Of a stretch of 64,000 nucleotides of DNA, positions 48,556-58,013 are shown piece by piece. The notes beneath the pieces were generated by a model. That model saw only the letters and a program-made list of their open reading frames with translations. It searched no databases and had not been told where the DNA came from. The stretch is from Cyanobacteria bacterium TGS_CYA1 (GTDB lineage: Bacteria > Cyanobacteriota > Vampirovibrionia > Obscuribacterales > Obscuribacteraceae). Positions within the stretch are counted from its first letter, which is position 1, and every line of letters starts with the position of its first letter. The DNA is taken from NCBI GenBank assembly GCA_026129135.1, contig JAHCIQ010000001.1, positions 248,001 through 312,000 on the forward strand. Reading direction: 5' to 3'. A program made the translations under genes and the position numbers.

Positions 48556-51076
48556 CTGTTTCTTCCGATTCCTCAATGTATTGAAAATCATCCCACCAAT
48601 CAGAGGTCAGAATCAACTCTATTTTATAGTCTGCATCTTGTTCTAAAATTTCAATGCCCATCAGTTTTGCTAAATCCTGACTGTACTGGACGAATAACCG
48701 TTTTACTTCTTTTTCGGTATTATCTGGATAAACTGCGAAGAGAGTCAGTTTCTTTTCTTTCGATATGGCGATTATTTGTCTGCAATAGATTTGATTTTGA
48801 TCGTCGAAAGCATAAACGACTCTCTTGTTGATATCGAGTACGGTGCCTAATGCTGACCAGCTGAACTTCCCTCCAATACCAGTACATGTTCCAACATAAG
48901 TGCCATGTTTGAGCTCTTCCAGTGGGTCCAGTTCAATTTTGAGGGTGTAGGCGGTTTTGTCATCGCCTACATGGTATCGGCGTTGAAAACCATTTAACCA
49001 GGGATCGAAATTGATTGAGTCGTTTTTTTTGAGCCATGTTTGATTGAGTTGATGGTTCGCGAGATAATTTGTGTCGCCATCCAGAAAATGGTTGAGAAAT
49101 TTTTTGAATGCACGTGCATGAGGCTCTTTATTGTTTTGATGCAATATCTTGAAGGCGTGACGCACTTTGTTTTGCATATCTGATATTTTGCGGTCAGACA
49201 TCGCTTCGAAGATCATTTTTTCTAGATGATCGAGTTTTATACGCTCCATATTCAGTATCACTTCGTCAAAGGCGCGGCTTAGCAGTTCGGGTGCCAAATC
49301 TAAGTCTCTTGTTATGGCATCTCTTACTTTTCGATTGATAGCGATAGTGCAAGAATTGTCGATGACCGCTTTTAAAATTTGTCGCTGTTCAAGCACGTTT
49401 TCACTCGGCTGCATTTTGTAAATGGATTCTTGAGCGAATCTTTTTAAAATTTGCTCGCTCAAATGTCTGTTCAAACATCCCATGGTCTTTAGAGTTTTCA
49501 TAAGGGCACGTGGCGCTTTCTCTAGGGAGTGCATGAGAAATTCGGGAAGTACTCGCTGAAAATTTTTCAAGGCGATATAAATCAAGTTAGCGTCATTCGA
49601 CCGAAGGCAAGCTTTGATAACTTCTTTCCAGTTTTTATCTGGAATTTGAAGCAGTCGTGCTTTTAGTTCTGGTTGAAAGCCGGAGAACAGTCGATAGAAG
49701 ACCTCGCCAAGATAAGCATCGCAAGCATTTTCCAGTATTTCAATTTTTAAAAACCAAGAAATGAATTCGGGAGCATTTTTCAATTCGAGTTCTTTATGAA
49801 ATTCGAATTGAGAAAATTCATTGAGCAAACTCCAGGAAATATCGCTATCCCCATATTTAGCCAAAAAGGATGCAACTTCTAACATTGAAGAATTTGAAAT
49901 GCTTTCAAATCTTATTCTATAGATAAAGCTGTTAGCTATTTCAGGATTGAGTTTCTTCCAAGGGATTTCTAAAAATGTTTTTTCATTTTCATTTGACTCA
50001 GCGCAAAACATAGCCAGTGCAACGCCTTGATCATAAGTGAATCGGGATTGTCGCTTCGGTTCTTTTTGTGTCTTTGCATAATGTGAAAGAACGCTGCGGA
50101 TTTCGTCGAGACGACAAAGAGGGCGAGGGGTCTTTTTCAGGTAGACAGTCTGGAATTGGTCGTCTTTAGAAAGGGTTTTGCTAAAGTCTCGATGCAATTC
50201 CAGGTCGAATCGAATAAGTTCTGATTGAGCGTCATTTCTTAGTCCGCTCAATGTGTGTTCCCAAACGGCTTCAATGCTTGAGTATTTTTCGAATTCGAGA
50301 GCTAGTAAAAGAGTATCGCTCAATCGAGATCCAATTTTGGCAAATTTATTAGAATCATCACTGATATCTAACGTGGCTTTCAAAACGGTTTCTCGCGAGG
50401 TCGACTCCAAGAGTAAAAGAGTTTGCAAAAAATGAGAGGCGTCTGCTGCATTTGTTTTGTGTAAAAGTTTCAGACTCAGTTTTCGGAGCGAATTGTTATT
50501 ATCCAGATCTAGATCGAAATATATTTGCAAAAATTTCTTGATGAAAGAAGGCGAATACTCTCTAATTAACTGATAAAAAGAAATGCGAAAGTCGTCAGGA
50601 AGGGACAAATACTCCGCTTGTCCGGGATCTGAATTCTTCGCGAACTCTCTTTGCAAATCTTCGCTCAAAAGAATGATTTGCTGAATCCCCTGCATGTTCG
50701 TTAAGTAAGGACGCAAGTCAATATTTTTTTTTGCATTCTGTTTTGGTGGTTGACGTTTCGTTCCTTTGAATGCGCGTGGATTTGCAGCTGTTGCCTTCGG
50801 CTTTTGAGGTTCATGTGCAGCTTCAACAAGGTTTGGTAAAGATGCTGTATTTGCAGCATATGGAAAGGTGTTTTTCAATACCAAAAATACCAAACCAAAA
50901 GTAGAAGAATCAGCAAAATCTGCCTGAAAGAGGTCTTGCCAGGCATTCAAAAGGCGGTTTTTGAAGTTGTCTCTTCCACCGCTTAAAGGTTCTAATTTGA
51001 CCTCGTAATCGTCTGTCAGGCTTACTTCGATAAGCCCGTGCACGTCTCTAAGGATGCACAAAGTTGCAATTTTCAT
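48530..51076 (-). CDS. Large cytoplasmic protein of unknown function
   Basis: The 848-residue protein has no signal peptide or membrane helix. An N-terminal stretch (1-90) is followed by a basic/Pro-rich linker (about 90-125: PKATAANPRAFKGTKRQPPK) and a long alpha-helical body (about 130-690) without clear repeat periodicity, which may be a helical solenoid. The end has a beta-rich domain (about 705-820), with GTYVGTCTGIGGKFSWSALGTVLDINKRVVYAFDDQNQIYCRQIIAIS; its Gly-rich start and duplicated beta pattern look conserved. The tail is acidic. I do not recognise the family. It is the first gene of the unit leading to DoxX. Confidence 0.7.
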   Translation of the reverse strand: MKIATLCILRDVHGLIEVSLTDDYEVKLEPLSGGRDNFKNRLLNAWQDLFQADFADSSTFGLVFLVLKNTFPYAANTASLPNLVEAAHEPQKPKATAANPRAFKGTKRQPPKQNAKKNIDLRPYLTNMQGIQQIILLSEDLQREFAKNSDPGQAEYLSLPDDFRISFYQLIREYSPSFIKKFLQIYFDLDLDNNNSLRKLSLKLLHKTNAADASHFLQTLLLLESTSRETVLKATLDISDDSNKFAKIGSRLSDTLLLALEFEKYSSIEAVWEHTLSGLRNDAQSELIRFDLELHRDFSKTLSKDDQFQTVYLKKTPRPLCRLDEIRSVLSHYAKTQKEPKRQSRFTYDQGVALAMFCAESNENEKTFLEIPWKKLNPEIANSFIYRIRFESISNSSMLEVASFLAKYGDSDISWSLLNEFSQFEFHKELELKNAPEFISWFLKIEILENACDAYLGEVFYRLFSGFQPELKARLLQIPDKNWKEVIKACLRSNDANLIYIALKNFQRVLPEFLMHSLEKAPRALMKTLKTMGCLNRHLSEQILKRFAQESIYKMQPSENVLEQRQILKAVIDNSCTIAINRKVRDAITRDLDLAPELLSRAFDEVILNMERIKLDHLEKMIFEAMSDRKISDMQNKVRHAFKILHQNNKEPHARAFKKFLNHFLDGDTNYLANHQLNQTWLKKNDSINFDPWLNGFQRRYHVGDDKTAYTLKIELDPLEELKHGTYVGTCTGIGGKFSWSALGTVLDINKRVVYAFDDQNQIYCRQIIAISKEKKLTLFAVYPDNTEKEVKRLFVQYSQDLAKLMGIEILEQDADYKIELILTSDWWDDFQYIEESEETDEESASTV

Positions 51077-51099
51077 AATCGACTCTGATGCCTGACAGA

Positions 51100-54000
51100 C
51101 TACTGATTCAGATTTTCGGTTTGATAGTTTTCGGCTTTTGCCTCAGCTGGAGTATTAGGAGCGCGTTTTGAAAAACGCATTTTGATTTCTTTTATTACCA
51201 GGTACAAAACCGGCACCACATACAAGCTGAGTATGGTCGAGACTACCATTCCTCCCAATATGCTTGTACCCAGCGAGTGGCGGCTATGTGCACCTGCGCC
51301 CTCGGCAAACGACAGGGGCAGGATACCAAAGATGAAAGCAAGTGAAGTCATTAGAATTGGACGCAGACGGGTTAGAGCAGCTTCGATGATTGCTTTCTTG
51401 TGTGACAGCCCGCGGGCGTAGAGCTGATTGGCAAATTCCACTATGAGAATTGAGTTTTTGCTTGCCAGTCCAATCAGCATCACAAGACCAATCTGGCAAA
51501 ATACATCGTTTTGTAATCCACGTAACATTTGCGCTCCAATCGCTCCCAGAATCGCAAGAGGCACTGCAAATAGAATTACGAGCGGGTCGAGCAAGCTTTC
51601 GTACTGGGCTGCAAGAACCAGGAATACAAACAATAGACCAAGAGCAAAGATCAAAATCGCAAGGTTGCCAGATTCTATTTCTTCAAGCGAAATGCCAGTC
51701 CATTCAAAGTTCATGCCTCGGGGCAGAACACGAGAGGCTATACTTTCCATTTCTTGAATAGCTTGTCCTGAGCTTATACCCGGGGCGGGAGAGCCATTGA
51801 CCTCGACCGATTTAAACAAGTTGTAGTGCGATATGGTTGGCGAAGAGGTTGTGTTGCGCAATTTGACCAGGTTGCTCAATGGCACCATGGTAGAGTCTTT
51901 GCCCTGGACATAAAAACTTTTGATGTCGTCTGGATTGTTACGGTAAGGCGCTTCTGCTTGAACATAAGTGCGGTAGCTTCGGTCTAGATAATCGAAGTCG
52001 TTAACATAAAGCGAGCCGATGAAAGCCTGAATCGTTTTGAAAACGTCGCCTGTTTTGACTCCGATTGATTCTGCTTTGTCGCGGTCAACATCAACGATAA
52101 TCTGAGGAGCGTTAGCTCTAAAAGTAGTGCTTATACCGGTTAAACGTGGGCTTTTACGTGCTTCGTTTATAAAAGAGTCTGCTATTTCAGCAAACTCTTC
52201 AATGGGAATGCGCTGTGTATTTTCGAGTTCGAATGCAAATCCGCCAAAATTACCCAACCCTTGAATTGGCGGTGGATTGAAGGGAATGCAAAATGCCTCT
52301 GTGATGCCCATCAAAGGACCGCGCAAGCGTGCGATGATATCGTCGGCAGTCTGTCCGTGACCTTTGCGATCGTTCCATGGTTTGAGCGTGCAGAAAACAA
52401 TGGCGTTGCTTGAATTGTTTCCAGAAAAGCTGAAACCGCCTACGGCAAAAATACCGCTGATTTCTTTTACATCTTTGACCGAAGCTTCGACCTTTTCAAC
52501 TACTTTGCTTGTGTAATCGAGCGAAACGCCGTCTGGTCCCTGGACCACGATCATGAAATAACCGACATCTTCTTCTGGTAAAAATCCAGTCGGCATCCTT
52601 GTATACAAAAATGCAGTCAGCCCAAGAGTGGCTACAAAAGCGAGCACCACTACAGCTTTCAAACGCAATAAAATCCTGAGTGTCGAGCCGAAACTATCTC
52701 GCAACCAGTCCAGAAATTTATTTATTTGATCGAAAAACCAGTTCTTTTTATGCTCGTGTTTGAGTAAGCGTGCAGACAATGCAGGTGTCAGAGTCAGTGC
52801 GTTGAAGGCAGAAATGCCAACCGATATTGCAAGTGTAAGAGCGAATTGTCTGTAGAGCTGACCGGTTGTGCCAGGGAAAAATGCAACTGGAATGAATACT
52901 GCTGCAAGCACGAGAGCTGTTGCAATAACGGCACTGGTAACTTCTTTCATCCCTTCTCGTGCTGCTTCAAGCGGGCTCAAGCCGCGCTCTTCCATTAGGC
53001 GAGAGATGTTTTCTATAACTACGATAGCGTCGTCAACTACAAGACCTGTAGCAAGAGTGATACCAAACAATGTCAAAGTGTTGATTGAAAAATCGAGCAC
53101 TTTCATTGCAGCAAAAGTTCCAACCAGCGAAACCGGGATAGTTATGGCCGGAATCAGAGTCGATCTCCACCCTTGCAAAAAGAGGAAGATGACTAGAATT
53201 ACAAGACCAATAGCTTGAGCCAGAGTGATGATAACTTCGCGGATTGATTCATCCACTGCAAGAGTGGTGTCGAAGGCTATTTCGCTCTTCATGCCTGGAG
53301 GCAGGTTTTTAGTGAGACGTTTCAACTCGGCTTTGCAATCGCGAGCGACATCGAGAGCGTTTGCTCCCGGTGCCTGGAAGATGGCGATGCCGACTGCGTT
53401 AAGTCCGCGATAGCGCAAAAAGGTCCCGTAGTTTTCTGCACCAAGTTCGACTCGTCCGACGTCTTTTACTTTTACGACAGAGCCGTTGGGACCTCGTTTC
53501 ACGATGACATTGGCGAATTCTTCGGGGCGGGTAAGTCTTCCGCGAACACGTATATTGGTTTCGAACGCTTGTCCGTCTACATATGGAGCCTTGCCGATAG
53601 AGCCGCTTGCGACCTGGACGTTCTGGTCTGCAAGCGCGTCTGCTACGTCTGAGGTAGTAATTTTTCGATTGGTCATTTTGGTCGGGTCGAGCCAGATGCG
53701 CATCGAATATTTGCGCTCACCAAAGATGGTGACGTCGCCTACTCCGCGCACGCGCTTCAAGGCGTCTTTTATATAAAGGTCTGCATAGTTGCTCAAATAA
53801 AGTGCGTCGTGGCGGTCGGAAGAAAGAGCCGATGCAAAAATGATAGTGGTAGAAACTTTGTCGACCACAACGCCTGTTCGCTTTACTTCATCTGGCAAAC
53901 GACCTTGCACTGCGCCGACTCTGTTTTGCACGTCGACAGCAGCTGCGTCGATGTCGCGCTCTAAATCGAATGTGACATTTATAGTGCTTGTTCCGTCATT

Positions 54001-54252
54001 ACCGCTCGTTGAGGTAATGTATTTCATTCCTTTTACGCCGTTTATCTGTTGTTCAAGCACGTTGGTTACGCTGGCTTCAACTGCTTCTGCACCAGCACCG
54101 GTGTATGCAGAAGTGATTTTTACCTGAGGCGGAACGATGGCTGGATACTGTGCGATAGAAAGGTTCGGGATAGAAACAAGTCCAGCGATAACAATTATCA
54201 ATGAGCAGACCGAAGCAAAAATGGGTCGGTCAATGAAGAAATTAACGAACAT
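51100..54252 (-). CDS. RND multidrug efflux transporter, inner-membrane pump (HAE-1/AcrB type)
   Basis: The 1050-residue protein has the full AcrB length and plan: FVNFFIDRPIFASVCSLIIVIAG at the start, two large periplasmic loops, and 12 helices. TLFGITLATGLVVDDAIVVIENISRLMEE carries the paired Asp of the proton relay in helix 4 and LASKNSILIVEFANQL the Lys of helix 10. It exports hydrophobic compounds in exchange for protons, together with the adaptor and a TolC-like channel not found here. The start overlaps the adaptor stop by 11 bases. Control is likely by the divergent TetR regulator. Confidence 0.95.
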   Translation of the reverse strand: MFVNFFIDRPIFASVCSLIIVIAGLVSIPNLSIAQYPAIVPPQVKITSAYTGAGAEAVEASVTNVLEQQINGVKGMKYITSTSGNDGTSTINVTFDLERDIDAAAVDVQNRVGAVQGRLPDEVKRTGVVVDKVSTTIIFASALSSDRHDALYLSNYADLYIKDALKRVRGVGDVTIFGERKYSMRIWLDPTKMTNRKITTSDVADALADQNVQVASGSIGKAPYVDGQAFETNIRVRGRLTRPEEFANVIVKRGPNGSVVKVKDVGRVELGAENYGTFLRYRGLNAVGIAIFQAPGANALDVARDCKAELKRLTKNLPPGMKSEIAFDTTLAVDESIREVIITLAQAIGLVILVIFLFLQGWRSTLIPAITIPVSLVGTFAAMKVLDFSINTLTLFGITLATGLVVDDAIVVIENISRLMEERGLSPLEAAREGMKEVTSAVIATALVLAAVFIPVAFFPGTTGQLYRQFALTLAISVGISAFNALTLTPALSARLLKHEHKKNWFFDQINKFLDWLRDSFGSTLRILLRLKAVVVLAFVATLGLTAFLYTRMPTGFLPEEDVGYFMIVVQGPDGVSLDYTSKVVEKVEASVKDVKEISGIFAVGGFSFSGNNSSNAIVFCTLKPWNDRKGHGQTADDIIARLRGPLMGITEAFCIPFNPPPIQGLGNFGGFAFELENTQRIPIEEFAEIADSFINEARKSPRLTGISTTFRANAPQIIVDVDRDKAESIGVKTGDVFKTIQAFIGSLYVNDFDYLDRSYRTYVQAEAPYRNNPDDIKSFYVQGKDSTMVPLSNLVKLRNTTSSPTISHYNLFKSVEVNGSPAPGISSGQAIQEMESIASRVLPRGMNFEWTGISLEEIESGNLAILIFALGLLFVFLVLAAQYESLLDPLVILFAVPLAILGAIGAQMLRGLQNDVFCQIGLVMLIGLASKNSILIVEFANQLYARGLSHKKAIIEAALTRLRPILMTSLAFIFGILPLSFAEGAGAHSRHSLGTSILGGMVVSTILSLYVVPVLYLVIKEIKMRFSKRAPNTPAEAKAENYQTENLNQ

Positions 54253-55483
54253 TTGAGGACGCGCTCATATCAGGCTCCGGCGCAACGGGAGCGCCGTCGG
54301 CTAAACGTTGGATACCAGTGGTGATTAATTTGTCGCCGGCTTTCAACCCGCTTTTGACTTGATAGCTATTGCCTTCGATGCCTGATACTTCGATTTCGGC
54401 TTGTTTGGCTACTCTTTGACCATTATGTTCTTCTACGATGAAAACAAACGATTTTCCAGCTACCTGACTGACAGCTTTTGTCGGCACGAGAATTCCTGGA
54501 TGAGCATCCCAAACAATCCTGGCAGTAACTTGTTGGTCTGCGCGCAACTCGCTTTTGGTGTTTAAGTACAAGCTTTTCACAAGCACTGTTTGGCTTTCAG
54601 AATCGACCGTCGGTGCAATGAATATGACCTGACTGTCACCATAGGCGGTGCCGGAGCTTGACATGAGACCTATTTTGTCACCAAGCTCGAGCTGGCTTGC
54701 CATCTCTGCTGGGATAGCCACATAAAGTTCGAGCGGATGATTTTCTGTTAGCGTCGTCAGGTCGGTTGAAGTGGTCACATGGTCGCCGACTTTGGTTGGG
54801 ATATCGCCTATGATGCCTGTGAATGGCGCTTTTACATCGTAATATTGCAAATGTTCTTTTTCTGCTTTCAGATTCGCCAGAGCTTGTTTGTGCGATCGGT
54901 TGAGTTTTTCGACCACCATGCGCTGGGCTTGAATTTGTTGAATTGTCGCTTCTTGATCGGCTTGTGCGGCAATATAACTGTTGCGCCTTGCATCTAATTC
55001 AGAGAGTGAAATAGCCCCTTCTTTTTGCAGACTGGCGTAACGGTCGAATTGAGCTTTGGTATAGTCGAGATTTGCTTTCTTGCTTTTGAGCGTACTTTCA
55101 AGCGAAGCAAGCGTGGCTTTGGACGATGCGAGATCCGATTTGACCGAATCGGCACCTTCTTCTGAGGCGTTTGTTTGAGCCGACTGCATGCGTGAATCTA
55201 TCTGCATGATGCGCTCGCCCTGTTTGACGAGCTGTCCCGACTTCACTTTGATAACAGTTATATAACCTTCGACATTGGGGCGAAGTGTGACCGACTTTCT
55301 CGATTTGAGTGTCGCTTGATAGTCTGATTGGTCTTTGATGGAAGAAGTCGTGATAGTTTCGGTTTTGACCGAAGTAGGTGGCATTTTCATTGGTGCTTGG
55401 GCTGGCGCCTGAGAGCACGATGAAAGAAAGGGCACTACAAGGATGCCCATAAAAAACGCCAAAAGTGTGATTCTTCGGGTCAT
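54242..55483 (-). CDS. RND efflux periplasmic adaptor (MexA/AcrA type)
   Basis: The 413-residue protein has a lipoprotein signal (LLAFFMGILVVPFLSSC) and adaptor domains in order: barrel-sandwich half (VTLRPNVEGYITVIKVKSGQLVKQGERIMQID), a long coiled-coil hairpin (about 85-195: KSDLASSKATLASLESTLKSKKAN), the second lipoyl half (YDVKAPFTGIIGDIPTKVGDHV), a beta-barrel (PLELYVAIPAEMASQLELGD) and the membrane-proximal domain (ADQQVTARIVWDAHPGILVPTKAV). It bridges the pump to the outer-membrane channel. It is first in the pump operon. Confidence 0.94.
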   Translation of the reverse strand: MTRRITLLAFFMGILVVPFLSSCSQAPAQAPMKMPPTSVKTETITTSSIKDQSDYQATLKSRKSVTLRPNVEGYITVIKVKSGQLVKQGERIMQIDSRMQSAQTNASEEGADSVKSDLASSKATLASLESTLKSKKANLDYTKAQFDRYASLQKEGAISLSELDARRNSYIAAQADQEATIQQIQAQRMVVEKLNRSHKQALANLKAEKEHLQYYDVKAPFTGIIGDIPTKVGDHVTTSTDLTTLTENHPLELYVAIPAEMASQLELGDKIGLMSSSGTAYGDSQVIFIAPTVDSESQTVLVKSLYLNTKSELRADQQVTARIVWDAHPGILVPTKAVSQVAGKSFVFIVEEHNGQRVAKQAEIEVSGIEGNSYQVKSGLKAGDKLITTGIQRLADGAPVAPEPDMSASSNVR

Positions 55484-55493
55484 TTACTCAAAC

Positions 55494-55525
55494 CATACTC
55501 TAGTATGATTTCATACTGTGATATG
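55494..55525. promoter_or_regulatory. Tandem TetR-type operators in the efflux promoter
   Basis: CATACT-CT-AGTATG (55494-55507) is a perfect 14-bp palindrome. A second, imperfect copy, CATACTGTGATATG, follows at 55512-55525, 18 bases on. Both lie in the 50-base gap between the divergent pump operon and TetR gene. This is the usual place for autoregulated TetR repressors such as AcrR or MtrR. Confidence 0.7.
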
Positions 55526-55533
55526 CTTGTCAA

Positions 55534-56142
55534 ATGAACCAGGTCTCCATAAATCGACTTGAGCGAAAGAAAGCTTTGCGACGTCAAAGTCTCGTAGATT
55601 CGGCTAAACAGCTCTTTTCAGAGAAAGGCTATGCTGGAACCACCATTGATGATATTGTCGCTCATGCAGACGTGGCCAAGGTTACCTTTTATTATCATTT
55701 TAAGTCTAAAGAAGAAGTTGCTCTGGAAATCAGGCGTCAGTGCCAGGAAGAGTCGATAGCTTATATTGATGATTTGCATAAGAAAAATTTGTCCGCCAGA
55801 CAAATGATTGATGCCTTCGTCAAAGATGTGGCTGAGTGGACAGAAAGCAACTGGCGTTTGCTTGATGTGTTTTGCGAGCAGCGCATAGCTCCGCTTATAA
55901 AGCCAGAGGAAGCCGAAGAAAAAGTCGAGCCAATGGTGATGTGTATCGATGCGATCCTGCGAAAAGGGCAGGAGACCAGAGTCTTCCGCTCTGACTTTAG
56001 CACTTTGCAAGTGGCGCGTCTTCTCGATTTGACTATTTTGTGCGAGCAAAATAAGTGGGTTCGCTCCGGGCGAAAGCGTGGTGTGTTGCTTGGTGAACTG
56101 AAGAAGAGCTTCGAATTGTTTTTAAATGGCATTAAGCTCTAA
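55534..56142 (+). CDS. TetR/AcrR family transcriptional repressor
   Basis: The 202-residue protein has the TetR N-terminal domain: RRQSLVDSAKQLFSEKGYAGTTIDDIVAHADVAKVTFYYHFKSKEEVALEI, with the recognition helix around VAKVTFYYHF. The C-terminal ligand domain is not further classified. It is divergent from the RND operon, with twin CATACT palindromes between, so it most likely represses both until an inducer binds. The methyltransferase gene follows after 51 bases. Confidence 0.92.
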   Translation: MNQVSINRLERKKALRRQSLVDSAKQLFSEKGYAGTTIDDIVAHADVAKVTFYYHFKSKEEVALEIRRQCQEESIAYIDDLHKKNLSARQMIDAFVKDVAEWTESNWRLLDVFCEQRIAPLIKPEEAEEKVEPMVMCIDAILRKGQETRVFRSDFSTLQVARLLDLTILCEQNKWVRSGRKRGVLLGELKKSFELFLNGIKL

Positions 56143-56193
56143 AACCGGGCGTTAAATATACAATATGTAATTCGTCCAACTTTACATAGAGTT

Positions 56194-56838
56194 ATGTCCG
56201 AGACAGAAAACGCCTCGCCCCAAAAGAAATCGAGCAACGATTATGGCGTTGCTTACATCAAGACTTTTCCGGATGACTTATCCAAGTTTAAGGGATTGCT
56301 CGATGATTTTTTGCGCGCGGTTCCAACTAAGAGCAAAGTTTTAGACATAGGTTGCAGCAACGGATCGTATGTTGCTTATTTGCTCAAACATGGCTATGAC
56401 GCTTTTGGCATCGACATTTCGCTTTCGATGCTTGAAGAAGCAAAAAAACACGTGCCATCTGAGCGGTTGTTTTTGATGGACATGCACACTATGGAAGACC
56501 TTGGCGAATCCACATTCGATGCGGTTTTGAGCATAACTTCAATGCTTTATGCCAATAAAGAATATTTGCCTCGAGTTCTAAAACAGGTGCATCGTTTGCT
56601 CAAACCTGGTGGCAAATTTCTTTTGATGATGCTCGAAGGCGAAGGCGATGGGCTTATTAAGCACAGCAACGGCGAATCTGAAGTGGTGACATACACCACT
56701 TATTACGAAGTAGATGAATTGAAACAACGCGTAAGAGCTGGTGGGTTTGAAATAGACCAGGAAAGACTTACCAATCTAGTAGTCTCGTCGCATGCTGAAA
56801 TTAGTTTGTTCTGTACTAAACAAGCCAATAATGCGTAA
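56194..56838 (+). CDS. Class I SAM-dependent methyltransferase
   Basis: The 214-residue protein has a Methyltransf_11/25-type fold: SKVLDIGCSNGSYVAYLLKHGYDAFGIDISLSMLEEAKKHVP (SAM loop and acidic strand), FDAVLSITSMLYANKEYLPRVLKQVHRLLKPGGKFLLMMLEGEGDG. Substrate unknown. It follows the TetR gene on the same strand and its end overlaps the next TPR gene by eight bases. Confidence 0.85.
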   Translation: MSETENASPQKKSSNDYGVAYIKTFPDDLSKFKGLLDDFLRAVPTKSKVLDIGCSNGSYVAYLLKHGYDAFGIDISLSMLEEAKKHVPSERLFLMDMHTMEDLGESTFDAVLSITSMLYANKEYLPRVLKQVHRLLKPGGKFLLMMLEGEGDGLIKHSNGESEVVTYTTYYEVDELKQRVRAGGFEIDQERLTNLVVSSHAEISLFCTKQANNA

Positions 56839-57949
56839 AAAACGTTTTCTCAATTTCAATTTTTCAGTAGTTTTGATAATCGGTGCACACAGCTTTTGTG
56901 TAAATGAAGTTTTGGCAAAAGAGAAAGTTTATAGCGCATCGTCGTGGGTCGAGCTGGGGGAAACACTTTTTTATCACGGCAATTTTGACGAAGCAATAAA
57001 GGCATTTCAAAAGGCTTTGCGCGTGGATCCAGATGTTCGCGACGCGCATTTGTATCTGGCAAATTTGTATATGGAGAAGAAAGAATACGCAAATGCCATT
57101 GATGAAATGCAAGAGGTGCTGAAGAAAAAGCCTGAAGATGGCAAATTGAAATTTTTGCTTGGCAATTTGTATCGGCTGGAGAATAAACTCGACAAGGCGG
57201 CAGAGCTGGTTGAAGACGCCATGGATGGTGGCGTCGATAAAACCCAAGCGCATAATCTGCTTGGTTTCATTTATTTGCAAAAGGGCGACTATGAGAAAGC
57301 CCGCAGTCATTTAGAAGATGCGCTCGAAAAGGGAATAAAACTTCCGGAAGCGCATCTGGCACTAACAATAGTGTCATTCAAACAAAATAAAAAAGCTGAA
57401 GCCTACAAAGAAATCGAGCTTGCTATCGCACAAAAAAAGGATTTTTTTGAAGCGCATAACTTGAAAGGCGATTTGCTTTCTTCCGATAGCCAGTGGAAAG
57501 AGGCTAAAGAAGAGTATCTTTTAGCGATCAAGCAAAATAAAAGATATGCTCAAGCGCTTGCTTCATTGGGCAATATCTGTTTGAAACAAGACGACTTCGA
57601 TGGTGCCAGAAAATATTTTGAAGAAGCGGTGGAGATAAATCCAAGCGACAAAAATTCAGTCTGCGGTCTAGCTTTGATGTTAGAAAAAAATGGTGAAATA
57701 CAGCGCGCTCTGGAACTGTTCGAGCGTGTCGCTATGATGGAAACTGATCCAAATACACTCACTGGTCTTCGATATCGAATAAGCTTGTTGCGTGACAAAA
57801 ACAAGTATGTAATCAATTCTAGTCCTGTCGAGTACCAAACTAATCCTGAAGAATTGCAAGCAACTCAAGAAGTTTTGCAAGACGCAAATTCTGTCAGACC
57901 ATTTAGTAAAAGTTTCGTAGAGATAATAGACGGAAAGAAAAAGCCATAG
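56831..57949 (+). CDS. Exported TPR protein
   Basis: The protein has 372 residues from ATG 56831, chosen because MRKKRFLNFNFSVVLIIGAHSFCVNEVLA is a signal peptide; a frame starting at 56792 lies inside the methyltransferase. At least seven TPRs cover about residues 35-310 (ELGETLFYHGNFDEAIKAFQKALRVDPDVRDAHLYLANLYM, ...ALASLGNICLKQDDFDGARKYFEEAVEINP). The tail is unrecognised. It overlaps the methyltransferase by eight bases and is probably co-translated with it. Confidence 0.85.
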   Translation: MRKKRFLNFNFSVVLIIGAHSFCVNEVLAKEKVYSASSWVELGETLFYHGNFDEAIKAFQKALRVDPDVRDAHLYLANLYMEKKEYANAIDEMQEVLKKKPEDGKLKFLLGNLYRLENKLDKAAELVEDAMDGGVDKTQAHNLLGFIYLQKGDYEKARSHLEDALEKGIKLPEAHLALTIVSFKQNKKAEAYKEIELAIAQKKDFFEAHNLKGDLLSSDSQWKEAKEEYLLAIKQNKRYAQALASLGNICLKQDDFDGARKYFEEAVEINPSDKNSVCGLALMLEKNGEIQRALELFERVAMMETDPNTLTGLRYRISLLRDKNKYVINSSPVEYQTNPEELQATQEVLQDANSVRPFSKSFVEIIDGKKKP

Positions 57950-58013
57950 CGGGATAAATAAATCACCGCTGCGGGCGATTGTTTTTTAGTTAAAACGGCC
58001 TTTTAATGAGATT

